Shown here: piece after piece, positions 11,938 to 38,980 of the stretch
Layout: the number at the start of each line of letters is the position of its first letter
Position numbering within the stretch: the stretch's first letter is position 1
Origin: Ophthalmolycus amberensis
Lineage: Eukaryota; Chordata; Actinopteri; Perciformes; Zoarcidae
Length of the DNA: 64,000 nucleotides
Reading direction: 5' to 3'
NCBI GenBank assembly: GCA_024529925.1
Contig: JAFEUB010001418.1
Span: forward strand, 248,001 to 312,000
Translations under genes and position numbers: made by a program
Notes under the pieces: generated by a model
What the model was told of the DNA's origin: nothing
What the model saw: only the letters and a program-made list of their open reading frames with translations
The model's database searches: none

Positions 11938-12415
11938 TTTATTACTTATGGTGAATAGAAAATTCCAGAATAATCACGTTATTAAAGAATATTTATTTAA
12001 GATTAAAGAACGCTATATAGCAGGGAAGTCATATGGTTGGATGCGAACGCTCCTATTGGCGGAAGAGGGGAGAGAGGGCGTGGCTAGAGCGGCGCGTGGG
12101 TTCGCTTGGGTGACACAATTATAACAACTTTTATCTTCGCGGCCGAAAACGGATTTTTACTGTCAAATTCTCACATCTTGGATTCCTGTACTCAAGTTAT
12201 TCGTATTTCAAAATAGCGCAACAATATCACTTTGTGATGAAAAATGTGACGTTTGAGGAGAGCGCTTCTGTCCAACCCCGAAAGGATTTACTATATCGAA
12301 TCGCATCGTTTCATCCTGGGAAAAAGTTTTTGATCGTTTTGTTTTCCTCAGTTTTTCGTCTTTGATTTTCGGCGGAGCAAACCCGTTTTGTCCTCCGCGT
12401 CCGCGATTTTTTTCC
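11506..12415. promoter_or_regulatory. Head-to-head fundc1/kdm6a intergenic promoter region
   Basis: The two start codons are 910 bp apart and diverge. The kdm6a-proximal half has an inverted CCAAT box (CTATTGGCGG near 12052-12061), a GGGCGTGG Sp/KLF-like site near 12077 and CpG-rich sequence. The fundc1 side has a YY1-like site at its ATG. The middle is AT-rich with a (TA)n tract (about 11905-11929) and a diverged direct duplication (about 11787-11865 and 11960-12015), sharing TTCCAGAATAAT and TTAAGATTAAAGAACG. Shared promoter activity is inferred from geometry only. Confidence 0.5.
11905..11929. repeat. (TA)n microsatellite
   Basis: An alternating TA tract followed by a poly-T run in the fundc1/kdm6a spacer. 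Confidence 0.85.
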
Positions 12416-29062
<16,647 letters not shown>

Positions 29063-30260
29063 CATTAGGTGACACCTCCTTCTTCGTCTTCTGCTGTGGA
29101 GCCATGAAGCCCCCCCCCATTCACAGGAACTTGTATTAAGAATATAATGAAAAAGAACATCTACATACGCGGACCATTTCTGATATTCAGGAAAGCCAAG
29201 GCCCCCCCCCCCCCCCCCCCTTTCCCACCCATTGTGGCTGGTCTCCATAGCCACGGCTGGAGGCTGAGGCGGCTGAGTGTGTCTGTCTATGCAACCTGTT
29301 TTTGAAGTGCTGGTGCCTGGCCCTTCCAGAGGGGGGCGCCACCGAGCTCACAAACAGGACTTTGTTTCTCCCCTTCCCCCTTCCCCTCCCAGCCCCCTCT
29401 AGTGACAATGGCTCAGCCCTGTTTTAATGGAGGACTTAATCAAAAAACGGTTGGGGAGGGGTGGGATTCTTAATGCGTGATTAAAAATGTTTTGTAGATA
29501 CTTGTTAACTGTCACAACTGGCAACACCACCCGTAAAAGACTACTGACTTGACAAGCTCTCTCGCTCTCTCTCTCTCCCGTCTTTACGTTTTCTATTCTG
29601 GTAAGAGGATGAAATGTCTGCTTTGATTTATAGAATTTCCCCAAAAACTTTTGTTCAGTTTGTCCTTCTAAGGAGCACTAGCCTAACTGGTCTTTTTCTA
29701 TGGTAGATAGTCATTTTAAGACTCTTTGTACAGCAAAATCTCCAAAAAAATTTGTAGTGTGAAGAGTTAAGGTGATTTTCTTTATTTTCTATTTTCTTTT
29801 CTTTCTTTTTTTTAATTTTTTTTTTTACAGCTTTTATGTTTTACGTTTGTCTTGTTCTTTTCAAAACTGACTTTTTGTTTCTAGGTAAAAAAAAAGGAAA
29901 AAAATGTAGAAAAAAAAACAAGTTACTAGCCAAGTCACACAGAGAATGGGTTGCACATAGACTTATGGAGAAAAAGTTTAATTTGTGATTTTTGTTGTTT
30001 CTAATCTTGATGTAAATTTACACTATTTATAAATACATATTTATTGCTTGAAAATATTTGTTGATGGAATGCTGTTATTTTTTTCCAGAGTACCTGCCAT
30101 TAAATTTGAAGGAGTTTTGTCATTTTAACACAACTCCTCTTACATTTTCTATATATAAATAAAATTGCTTAGCAAGCATTGTACAGAAACGGACATTTAA
30201 AATTGTTTTATTGTTTGAAGAATGTTTTATGATGAGTCAATAAACACAACGTTGTCAAAT
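29063..30260 (+). other. kdm6a: kdm6a 3' UTR and poly(A) signal
   Basis: About 1.2 kb follows the stop codon: a poly-C run (29202-29221), a GC-rich segment, then a T/A-rich distal half ending with AATAAA at 30239-30244. The distal AT-rich block, containing TATTTATAAATACATATTTA-type elements, looks like conserved 3' UTR with AU-rich motifs. The transcript end lies about 100 bp before the mir-221 hairpin on the opposite strand. Confidence 0.7.
30239..30244 (+). terminator. kdm6a: kdm6a poly(A) signal AATAAA
   Basis: A canonical hexamer in the context GTCAATAAACAC, the last one before the antisense microRNA locus. Confidence 0.7.
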
Positions 30261-30355
30261 TATCCATGCTCTTCGGTTTCTCAAACGCACCACAATAGTT
30301 CATAACCCTTTGGTATCATTTACAGGAATAATACAAACAGAGGCATTGATGTTTA

Positions 30356-30440
30356 GAGCGAAGGCCTGAAACCCAGCAGACAATGTAGCTGTAGACTGAC
30401 ACACAGAATCCTACACTGTATGCCAGGTCCAGAACTTACC
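30356..30440 (-). ncRNA. mir221: mir-221 microRNA precursor
   Basis: On the minus strand, 30390-30368 matches mature miR-221-3p over its whole length; it begins AGCTACATTGTCTGC and ends GGGTTTC. The 5' arm at 30428-30407 begins ACCTGGCATACA, as in miR-221-5p. The arms are separated by a loop of about 16 nt and pair to form the expected hairpin. miR-221 and miR-222 share the seed GCUACAU and repress targets such as CDKN1B and KIT in mammals. The hairpin sits about 0.37 kb downstream of mir-222 in the direction of transcription, the same order as in other vertebrates, so they are probably co-transcribed. Confidence 0.97.
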
Positions 30441-30744
30441 CAGTATCTCAAAATGTCATTTTTATTTCAAATATAAATCACTCTGTCCTCTGAACTACCC
30501 GTGCAGTCAAGGATTAGCTCCGGCGAAGGCTTTCCTCTTCGCAGTGGGTGTGCATTCAAGACATTTTCTTTGAAATTCAAAAGTCGCGTGGTAGAAAAAC
30601 CACACGTGAAAGTGTGTGAACTTCAAATAGAAACCGCCGTTCGAAAAAAGGGATGCCAAATGCGTCTGGGGGGAAATAAACTACTACAGCGCATTTGAAA
30701 AAAATGTCCAAAAAGAGCTGCAGAAACGTGCGCCGATTGACGTG

Positions 30745-30830
30745 CCTGCCAGCGGAGACCCAGTAGCCAGATGTAGCTGCTGCCAGCCCCACAGGATCTA
30801 CACTGACTACTGAGCAACCGCCGGGGGGCC
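30745..30830 (-). ncRNA. mir222: mir-222 microRNA precursor
   Basis: On the minus strand, 30778-30758 is identical to mature miR-222-3p, beginning AGCTACATCTGGCTAC. The 5' arm at 30814-30793 begins CTCAGTAG and ends GTGTAGATCCT, matching miR-222-5p with one visible change (TAGTC in place of TAGCC). The two arms fold back over a loop of 14 nt. It is the upstream member of the mir-222/221 cluster. Confidence 0.97.
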
Positions 30831-30839
30831 CTGCGGCTC

Positions 30840-31260
30840 GGGAGCCAAAATGGCCGCACGGCTGCCACGTTTTCAGCCGAGGCGGGAAACAAAAACTTCA
30901 CACGCAGAGGGAAAGTGTCATCAGTGTCGGCCACTGCTGATGTGATGCAGGTGAGGAAGTGACTAAGAATATACACCTCAATTAAAATGTGTATGCTACG
31001 ATACAGCTCTAATGCAATGATTGTCCCTCAAACATGACAAGATGGCAAACCGTCTTCATTGTAACCAGACAGAAGCTCAAAGATTGTCGGAGTATCTAAA
31101 CAGTGAATCAATAAAAGTAAAAGACGGATTAGAAAAGAGCATTTACAGGTTGTGCTGCATGCAGCTAAACAGCCATTTCCCTCCTCGTCTCCCTCTTTGC
31201 CTTCTTGAGCTTACAGCTCCCGAAACCAAGATGGCCGTCTGTTGCGGCGACCATTTTGAC
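30840..31260. promoter_or_regulatory. YY1-like motif cluster upstream of mir-222
   Basis: Three YY1-type sequences occur here: CCAAAATGGCCGC (about 30845-30857), CCAAGATGGCCGTC (about 31227-31240) and the inverted CGACCATTTTG (about 31248-31258). The surrounding sequence is fairly CpG-rich. This could be a proximal promoter or enhancer of the microRNA transcript. The evidence is motif-based only. Confidence 0.3.
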
Positions 31261-31476
31261 AGCCACAGATGGACGCTTCCACCACCTTTCCTGGCGTGTC
31301 CGTCTGTTGTTGGAGAGTCTGATGGGAGTCCTGAAAGAGAAAGACACTGGGGGTGAGAATCGGTTCTATCACGAGAGAAACGGCCCGCATGATAAAAAGA
31401 CGGGCGAGTTGGGCGACTAAGAAGCCAACATTTTATGTTCAACCTTTGAAAGTGAGAGTTGAATTCTGTGGTGGTG

Positions 31477-31728
31477 ATGAAGCAGGGCCTAACGTGTGCT
31501 GTGATATTGCTGCTGTTGTCTTTCTTAAGTACTTCCACAAACGCTTTTACTTTGGCGGAGGCACACGGGGAACAAAACCAAGGGCGGGCTGTAAAAAAAA
31601 AAGAAAGAAATGGTGATTCTAGGAAACGAGATGCCAGTTTTAGAACAGGAAGTCTTCATCAGTTAAGAAGATTAAGACTTCCCGTTGGCTGTCTGAAACG
31701 ACAAAGACAGGAAACTGCGATACAGTGA
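31477..31728 (+). CDS. Possible small secreted-peptide ORF (83 aa), unrecognised
   Basis: The ORF starts at an ATG with purine at -3 and encodes MKQGLTCAVILLLLSFLSTS, then TNA: a basic or polar start, a hydrophobic core and a possible signal peptidase site after TNA (residue 23). The remainder is strongly basic and charged, with possible convertase sites (KKKER, SRKR, LKR). The segment after SRKR is DASFRTGSLHQLRRLRLPVG, then CLKR and a short tail. Only one Cys follows the signal, so no disulphide ring is possible. I do not recognise the family. A run of ten A bases (31593-31602) lies mid-ORF, so one indel would destroy the second half. It could be chance, and no splice or transcript support is visible. 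It lies antisense to, and upstream of, the mir-222/221 locus. Confidence 0.2.
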   Translation: MKQGLTCAVILLLLSFLSTSTNAFTLAEAHGEQNQGRAVKKKERNGDSRKRDASFRTGSLHQLRRLRLPVGCLKRQRQETAIQ

Positions 31729-31739
31729 CAAAAGTGTTG

Positions 31740-33500
31740 TATGTTACGAGAGACGCGGGGGGGGGTCAGTGGCAGAATGGTTACGCAATGAACATTCTGT
31801 ATGCTAAAGTGTTGCACACCACACTATCTCACGCTCACACTCTGTCATCACACGAGGTGTTCAATGGGGGTCAGACCCAAAAAGTTGGACGAGTCCTTGA
31901 ACACTATCTCTTCCACCTATATCCTGTATATGGCAGTGATCCAGCAGAGAGGTATGTGAACTTTGCTTGGCCCGGACCACAACCAACCCCCCCTGAAAAC
32001 CAGACCTCCTAACAATGTCTCTCTGTGTCGCAGTGGGGGGGGGGGGGGGGGGGGGGAAGGAGAGAAGGAGTTAAACCAGCAGTGTGTGATCAATGCCCTA
32101 TGCCCCCCCCCCCCCCCCCCCCCCCCCGCTCTCCTTCCTTCCTGTTCCCTCCGTCTCTGCCCTGCCTGCTCTGGCGTTTCCGCCTTTGTGAGAAACAGAC
32201 AGGCGGCCATGACTGCTAATTTAAACCGGTCCGATTGTCTCTGCATGCGTTTCCCACAGCTATGTATAGATGCCTGCAATAAACCAAGTTCAGTGTGTGA
32301 CACACACACACACACCTATAGACGCACATACACACACACACACCGGGCCCTGACCTCTAAAATTGTCTGACTTGTCCATTCATACACTCCCCCCTCTGCT
32401 GCAAAATGACCCTCCCTGATTGGCTGTCACTATCAGCCAATGGCACGGCTTCCTGCTGCCCATTCATAAAACCCTGGGTCATTGAGGATAATGTAGCATG
32501 AAGGCACGTGCAAAAGAAGAAGAGGGCGAAACACTTTCAAAAAAAAAAATGAATGACTAGATTAGCAGTGTAAGTGGATTCATGTCACATAAATATGGAT
32601 TAAAGAAAAAGAATACACGGATGCTTTTATGAGTTTATAACTGATATTGATGCATATTGGTGGTGTAATATCAACTGAGTCTGTTTATCGTCTGTAATTG
32701 CAAATAGCGAATTCCCGTTTGTGCGTTTTGATAATCTAAATTTCCATTTATTTAAATTCTAAATTAACGGAATTCCAGGTGAAATTGCATCCTTTAAATT
32801 TGAAAGTTTTAAAATGTGTCCTTAAAAGTCCCACTCTGACCCAACATTCCTGTGTTTCCTCCACCTCGTTCGACTCAAAGGCGCAAACTCACACAACTTG
32901 AATCCATTCCAGTGTTGTTTCATCCCCCCCCCCCCTGTAATTACAACCCCTGCTAGTTTTCTGACCGGTTTCAGTGTTAACCTCCTCCTCCCTCGAGTTC
33001 CACGTTACTATAAGGAAACGTGCGACTGTGTCAAATATATATTATATGGAGTCTAATGTGTGACATCCATTAGACGATCCATTAGGGAGGGGGGGGGGGG
33101 CACTCATTCATACAAGCTGAATGGAACCTTTCAGAATAACTTCATGAAATGTCCCCATTGAGTGAACAATTCCTCCCAGTGGTCAATTAATAATTCATAA
33201 CGTATGGCAAGAATATTCCATCTGCTCTGGCAGAACACGGTGACAGGAAGGATGTCAATCACCAGGTAACGTCTGGGCCTCTTTGTCTGTGTTGCGTAAG
33301 CATATATTCGTATATATAAATATATATATAATGTTTTAAGTAACATGATATATTTATGACTAAAACAGCAAAGATTGAAGTAGTTATTGTGGGAAATGCA
33401 TGAAATAACTAACTTAAAAACCCACGTATGAGTCACAAATAACAACACTTCATCACAAAATAAAGCATGTTAAATCACAGACGGATTATGAATGACTATC
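31740..33500. other. Intergenic, simple-repeat-rich
   Basis: Contains a poly-G run (about 32035-32056) and a poly-C run (about 32103-32128) within 70 bp of each other, short CA tracts (about 32300-32345), and further C or G runs near 32923 and 33089. No gene was recognised. Confidence 0.6.
32035..32128. repeat. Paired poly-G and poly-C runs
   Basis: About 21 G bases and about 25 C bases on the same strand lie some 50 bp apart. They could base-pair as a stem, and G-quadruplex formation is also possible. Confidence 0.8.
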
Positions 33501-36500
33501 TTATTATATAAAAGGTGTTTTTTCCTGTTTTTTTACGTTCGTTCTCTGTAATTTGGGGGATGAATGTCGCTTTGCTTAGCCGCAGGATAAAATCCATCCG
33601 CTCAACAATACAAACTGTCGCCTTGGTCGCATGATGCGATGGGAAGGCATGTTTGCGAGAGGCTATCCGAGATAACACAAAAAAACGAAAGTGAGAGGTG
33701 CTACCCATTGCTATGGAAACGGAGAGTAATTAGCACAGAGTGCTGTTGAGAGAGAAAAGCAGCGAGAGTGAGAGGCAGCGTGATATTAGTGTGCGAGTGG
33801 GATGTTGGCCTGCTTTCAGGAGACGAGCAGCGAGAGGAGGAAGAGGAGGAAGAGGAGGAAGAGGAGGGGGATGAAGTCACGGTCGTGCAGGTTTTCAGGT
33901 GTCGCTACACGCCGGCGGAAGACAATAACTTCCTTTGCGCCGACTCCATCTTTCATGGTGAAGTCGATTAAGAAATGAGCTCTTTTTGCTGGAGGAGGGA
34001 GTGCGACAGATTTCCTCCGTGCTGCTGATCTGGCTCACGCTGCTACCCCCCCCCCCCCCCCCCCCCCCATGTTCGACACGGATGTGTCTGTCCATCTGCT
34101 GGTCATGTGATCAGATGGGACACATCTTCCCATCGCGTTGGAGCATCTGAACAAAGACTGGGGCGAAACAGACCACAGTTTGTGAGGTTATCTTGCTTTT
34201 ATAAATTGGATGCATGCAAGCAGGAGGGAAAGGAAGCATCATGGGATGTGAGAGTGAAAAGCATTGATGTTCGATGATGTCACCAAAGAGTTTCTTTTCC
34301 AGGATGTAAAAGCCGTATACATTTTGACATACTTCTTTTGCTTAAACTAACAAAATTTGGTGAAAACATTACTTTCATTTTATATGACATTATATCCAGC
34401 CGACCTGGTTTGGAAAGACTGCGGCTGCCATCTCACTGGTGCAATTTTGATAAAACTGGAAGCAATGGTGCTCCTCGTCTCCGATTGGCGCCGTGGCTCG
34501 CTTGCATCATTCACGGCGCATTACTTTTCTTTCTTTTTGTAATCTTGTGCAATCTTCATTTCCGAACGTTTATTCATAAAAGTGACTCTACCGCAGATAT
34601 CCTGCTTCAAAGTCACACATTTCTACTTTTTGCACAGTGGAGCAGCTGATAGTTATCGGGGTTGGACGCCGAGTAGGGCCCCTGAAAGTAAACTTCCACC
34701 CCCTTCATACAGCTGCTCTTTGCCATCATCAGTCGACAACAAATCTAATCTAACAACAATGTTTAATATGTCAACGCTGAGTGCATTTTCACACGGCACA
34801 GACTCTACAGAGGCTCACATTCAAAACACCCACACAGTCGGCTCACAATTCTTCTGTTCTTCGAGCGTCGAGCGACTCCTCAATCACCCTCTTTTCTGCA
34901 GCGGCTAATGGCAGCCAGGAGCCCACGGGCGCGTATACGCCATGAACAATTATGCAGATCTACGCTAAAACCACTTTGGCGGCATAATCCAAAAATCAGG
35001 CCATTATAGTAATTGTCATTACCGAGTGGGCGATTACAGCTTCGACAGAGATGCTGAAGAACAAGGCAGAGCGACACTGGTTTTATGCAGATGTCCCAAA
35101 GCCCCATTTATGTTCGATGTAATGTCACTGTATTTCTGTAGTTAACGCCGAGCGCGCGTGTGTGTGTGTGTGTGTGTGTGTGAGACCACCTGTTGGTTTA
35201 CAGCCAGGAGCTGTTAACCGTAAAAAAAAAATTGTATGATAGAAATTTCAGGTTTTCAGGGGAGTAGGCGGGGTCAGAAAAGGGGGCGGGTTTATAGTTT
35301 TTTCGTTTTGCTGGAGATTTTTGGCTAAACAGGGATTTAAAAAAAAAATTTTGTTCTTTTCTTGCGCGAGATGCTGTAAAAAAGATTGAATCGTTTTATC
35401 AAAATAATTACGTCGAGGATTACTTTTGTTATAAAGGTGCGTTTCGCCATATATTTTGAAATTTTATGTTAATCACCCACGAGAGCTTTTTGTTTTTAGA
35501 AAGTTAAACATCGGCTCCAGCCCCCTTTCCCGCCTCGACAACTTTCATACAATCCCTAACTTACGCCACAGAGGTTATGTTTTCAGTTTGTTTGTTTGTC
35601 AGCAGGATTACGGACAAACTACCAAACTACTGACCTGATTTTCAAAAGGATGTCGCGAAGAGAAGAACCCACGACATTTCGGAGCGGATTGGCCGTGGCG
35701 CAAACCATAGTTGTGGCCAGTTGAATCTTTCTTCTTCTATGGTATCGCCATAGTTTTTTTCCCCTGAGGTCATCTGACCACTTTGTCCAGTTGTAATGCA
35801 TCAGCTGGGAGCTTAAGGGTGATATGTGAGGAGGCAACATGTCAGCAGCTCCAATAATGTGGTTAACTTAAAGAGGAAGGCGAGGAATGTATCCTGAACT
35901 CAACCCCAGTCCTCCTCCTTCTCCTCCTCCTTCCCCCTTCAGTCATGGGTTCTCTGCTGGGTAATCGCATACCAAAAACACAAGAATTTCCCCCCCTCTC
36001 CTCTCCAGCCCCCCCCCCCCCCCCCCCCCCCCCTCTCTCTCTCCCTCTAGCTGTCAAGCTGGCCGGAGTTCACCAGGAGCAACCCGGAGAGTTTTTGCAT
36101 TCAAACTAAAAGCATCTAGCTCTTGTGGGTGATATTCTAGGTCATACAGTAGTAGCCTTCAAACTTTTATTTCTGGCAAATTAAGACGGAAGTTATATTT
36201 AGCTGATAGTAACATCGCATATTGTTTCACAGATGAAATATTAGAGAAGAAGATTAGTTGATCAACAGAAAATTGATGGAGAATGTGATAAGTTCCCTCT
36301 TTCAATTGAGATTATATATTGCTTTTCCTTGTTTTATGTTATGTTTTATGTTATAGTATACTGATCATTGTTATTTCATGAACAGACTTACAATATGCCT
36401 GAAATAGGGAGAAAAAAAATCTATCTATCTCACGATTGCAACTGACCCTTATTATGAAATAGGTAACCGGAAGTCTAGGTTTTATTGGAGCTTCTTGACG

Positions 36501-36600
36501 CTCGTGGCAGCGGTTCGGAGAGCGGCTTCCAGAGCGGTTCCCAAACTGCCTGTAATGTGAATGAAATACAGAAGAAACGCCGGGACGCATTCCTGAGACC
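33500..36600. other. Intergenic, with candidate conserved non-coding segment
   Basis: No gene is recognised. The stretch holds a GAGGAA-rich tract (about 33832-33870), poly-C runs (34047-34068 and 36009-36033), a short GT tract (35158-35182), a diverged interspersed repeat (about 35560-35720) and an AT-rich block with homeodomain-like sites (about 34900-35090). Confidence 0.55.
35560..35720. repeat. Diverged interspersed repeat (teleost-type)
   Basis: The run CCACAGAGGTTATGTTTTCA, followed by GTTTGTTTGTTTGTC, AGCAGGATTACGGACAAACT and a GACCTGATTTTC-like segment, resembles a widespread fish and metazoan interspersed element. This is recalled pattern recognition; the family name is not assigned. 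Confidence 0.5.
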
Positions 36601-37540
36601 CAGAGACACCCATGCCCTACCGTGACATACAGACAGAGCGCGTGCGCGCGCGAACCGTGCGTCTCTGCGTGGGTGGAGAGCTTGGAGACCACACACTTTG
36701 CGCATTACCCCCCCCCCCCCCCCCCCCCCCCAACCACACACACACACGGGAACGAGCAGCACACTTTGCCCCTCAAAGTAGCAAAACATTTAACTTACAG
36801 AAAAAGAAAAGTGACTGTTCGGCAACGCTGTGGATGTGGCATTGGGTTTTTAAAAAACGACAGTTTGGTGCGTAAAAATGCCCCCTTTTAAGCAAGTGGA
36901 GAGACTCAAAGGTGCTCCCTGAGAAGCCCCCGCATGGCCAGAGAAAAGCAAAACTGAGATGATAAGGTGGACTTTGATCGAAGTGAGCAGTTAGTAGCGA
37001 CAGTCGCGTTGAATAACAACAATAATACCGGATTGTTTTTCACGTTTTCCCGTCCGATCACACGCCGCGTTGCGCAATCTGCATGGATCGACTGCGATCG
37101 GCGGAATGGTGCCGCCGAACGTGAGAAAAAAAAAAGTCGGTTAAATGTCCCCCTTTCTCCAACAACGTGTGACCGAGGCTGGAGGGGGGCGAGTTCTTAA
37201 AGCCCACCGGGAGATAAAGTGCCGAAAAGTGGCTCCACTTACCGTGGCTGCGTCTTGCTGGCCGCATGTCCCCATGAGAGTGTTGTAAGAGTGTGTGCGT
37301 GTGTGCGCAACGGAGACGCATGCCGATGCTTGTGGTCGGAAGCGCAGCGCGACACGTCAACGCGCGTTGCTTCCATATCATAAGGGGGGGGGGGGGATTC
37401 TTCAGCTGCTGCCTGGCTCAACGGTGCACAAATCAGGGTCCGGGGACCTCCGAGGGGGCCCGACGCAGCCGAGCGGGGAGTGTAAAACAAGACACACAAG
37501 TGGCTGTGGTTTCAGGTGATGTAGAGCTCAGAGGCGTTGT
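36600..37540. promoter_or_regulatory. CpG-rich block, possible distal promoter
   Basis: Clusters of CG dinucleotides (GCGCGTGCGCGCGCG near 36638; further clusters at 37050-37110 and 37245-37380) stand out against CpG-poor flanks. A poly-C run (36711-36731) and a poly-G run (37385-37395) interrupt it. On the minus strand a consensus donor, CCACG/GTAAGTGG (GT at 37242-37241), would end a first exon starting inside the block. It may be the promoter of the mir-222/221 transcript about 6.4 kb downstream. Confidence 0.35.
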
Positions 37541-38052
37541 TGCGTGAAATCAATGTCAGCTCATTATCGTAAGACATAGTCCCTGCTTCTAATGGGCTGT
37601 GGAGGCAGAGCTCCCATTGACATTTGTTACATTTGGGGTTTTGTGCGTGAGCTTTGGTCTCTGAATTGAAAATCAAAACTTTATTTTCAGTAAAATGTAT
37701 ATATTGTTCTTGGCATTATTGTCCTGAATATTAGATGAATTGCATTTTAAACCTCATATATATAACTTTGTAGTTTATTGGTTATTTTACAAGACCAACT
37801 GCATCACCATGCACAGACTGCGGCTATCGTATCCAAAATTCCAGACCAAATGGGAAAATAGAAGATAAGGAATACCACAAAGTGCATGTCTCAACACTGA
37901 ACTTATTTGATATTTTAGGGTCTGTACCGTGCACAAGCAATGATGTCCCTACGGTGGTTTATTTAGGATGTGATGGAACAAGTCCGTCTGTCAATCCCTG
38001 CTGCAACATTACATCAATTTGACATTTCATAGAAAACACTGAAACACCAATT

Positions 38053-38096
<44 letters not shown>

Positions 38097-38934
38097 GAAA
38101 AGCTGCTTCTGGGGAATATCACTCCTATTTTCTCCTCGTGAACTTGAAAATGCAAGCAAGTCTGTGTGTGATTTCCCCACCCTGACACCTTCTCAAACAC
38201 ACACACACACACACACACAGACACACACACACACACAGTCTGAATGAATCCCTGCAGCAGCAGGAGCGCGCTGCTGTTTTTAATTGAACAGATAACAGGA
38301 CTGAATGGTTTTGTCTGCAGTGGAATGGGAAGCTTTTGGAGATGTGTTTCTCCTGCTGCCTGCTGCACCAAGGAGACAAACACCCGGCATCTCTACCCGT
38401 CTCTCTCTCTCTCTCTCTCTCTCTCGCTCTCTCTCTCTCTCTGCAGTGGTTCAACACCGAAGCATGGGCAGCACGAGACACAGACAGGCATACAAATAGG
38501 CACCCAGGCACATATATGGCATGCATGTAGAAAACAGAAACATCAAGTGCTTACCGGCGGGCTTCCTCCAGACTGTTTGAACCCCCCCCCCCCCCCCCCC
38601 CCCCAGGGGCAACCCCAGACGCCGTGATCTGCCTCTTTAATTCTCCCTCATCTATCTCTTCACACACTTGTGTCTGTCTTTCTTTCTCCACCTTTTTTTC
38701 CCCTTTTCCTCTTCTTCTCTTATCTGTGCTGCTGCATCCTACAGGACCCCCGGTATCCTCCTCTCCATCCCTCCCTCTGCTCTCCACCGGTCTCGACACT
38801 GATCTTTTAAGTCTGCCAACCTCTCCGCTGATCAATGGACAGCCGGCGAAGCGAGCTCTGCTGCCTCCACCTCCCCCAGCTTGGTGTGCGTGTGTGTTTC
38901 GCTGCGAGGAGAGGAGGCTTCCAACCCACACACA

Positions 38935-38980
<46 letters not shown>

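Larger units (their letters stand above)
30350..31330 (-). ncRNA. Candidate terminal exon of a mir-222/221 host transcript
   Basis: A strong minus-strand acceptor (TTTCTCTTTCAG, with AG at 31332-31331) precedes a segment that runs through both microRNA hairpins. Together with the minus-strand donor at 37243/37242 in a CpG-rich block, it suggests a two-exon primary transcript. The exon end is unknown. There is no transcript evidence in this window. Confidence 0.3.

Noticed and set aside
31477..31728. Assigning the small secreted ORF to the adrenomedullin/CGRP or secretin families
   Set aside because: The HQL...VGC stretch and the D-A-x-F start are only superficial matches. Only one Cys follows the signal region, and there is no amidation Gly-Arg/Lys context, so neither family is supported.
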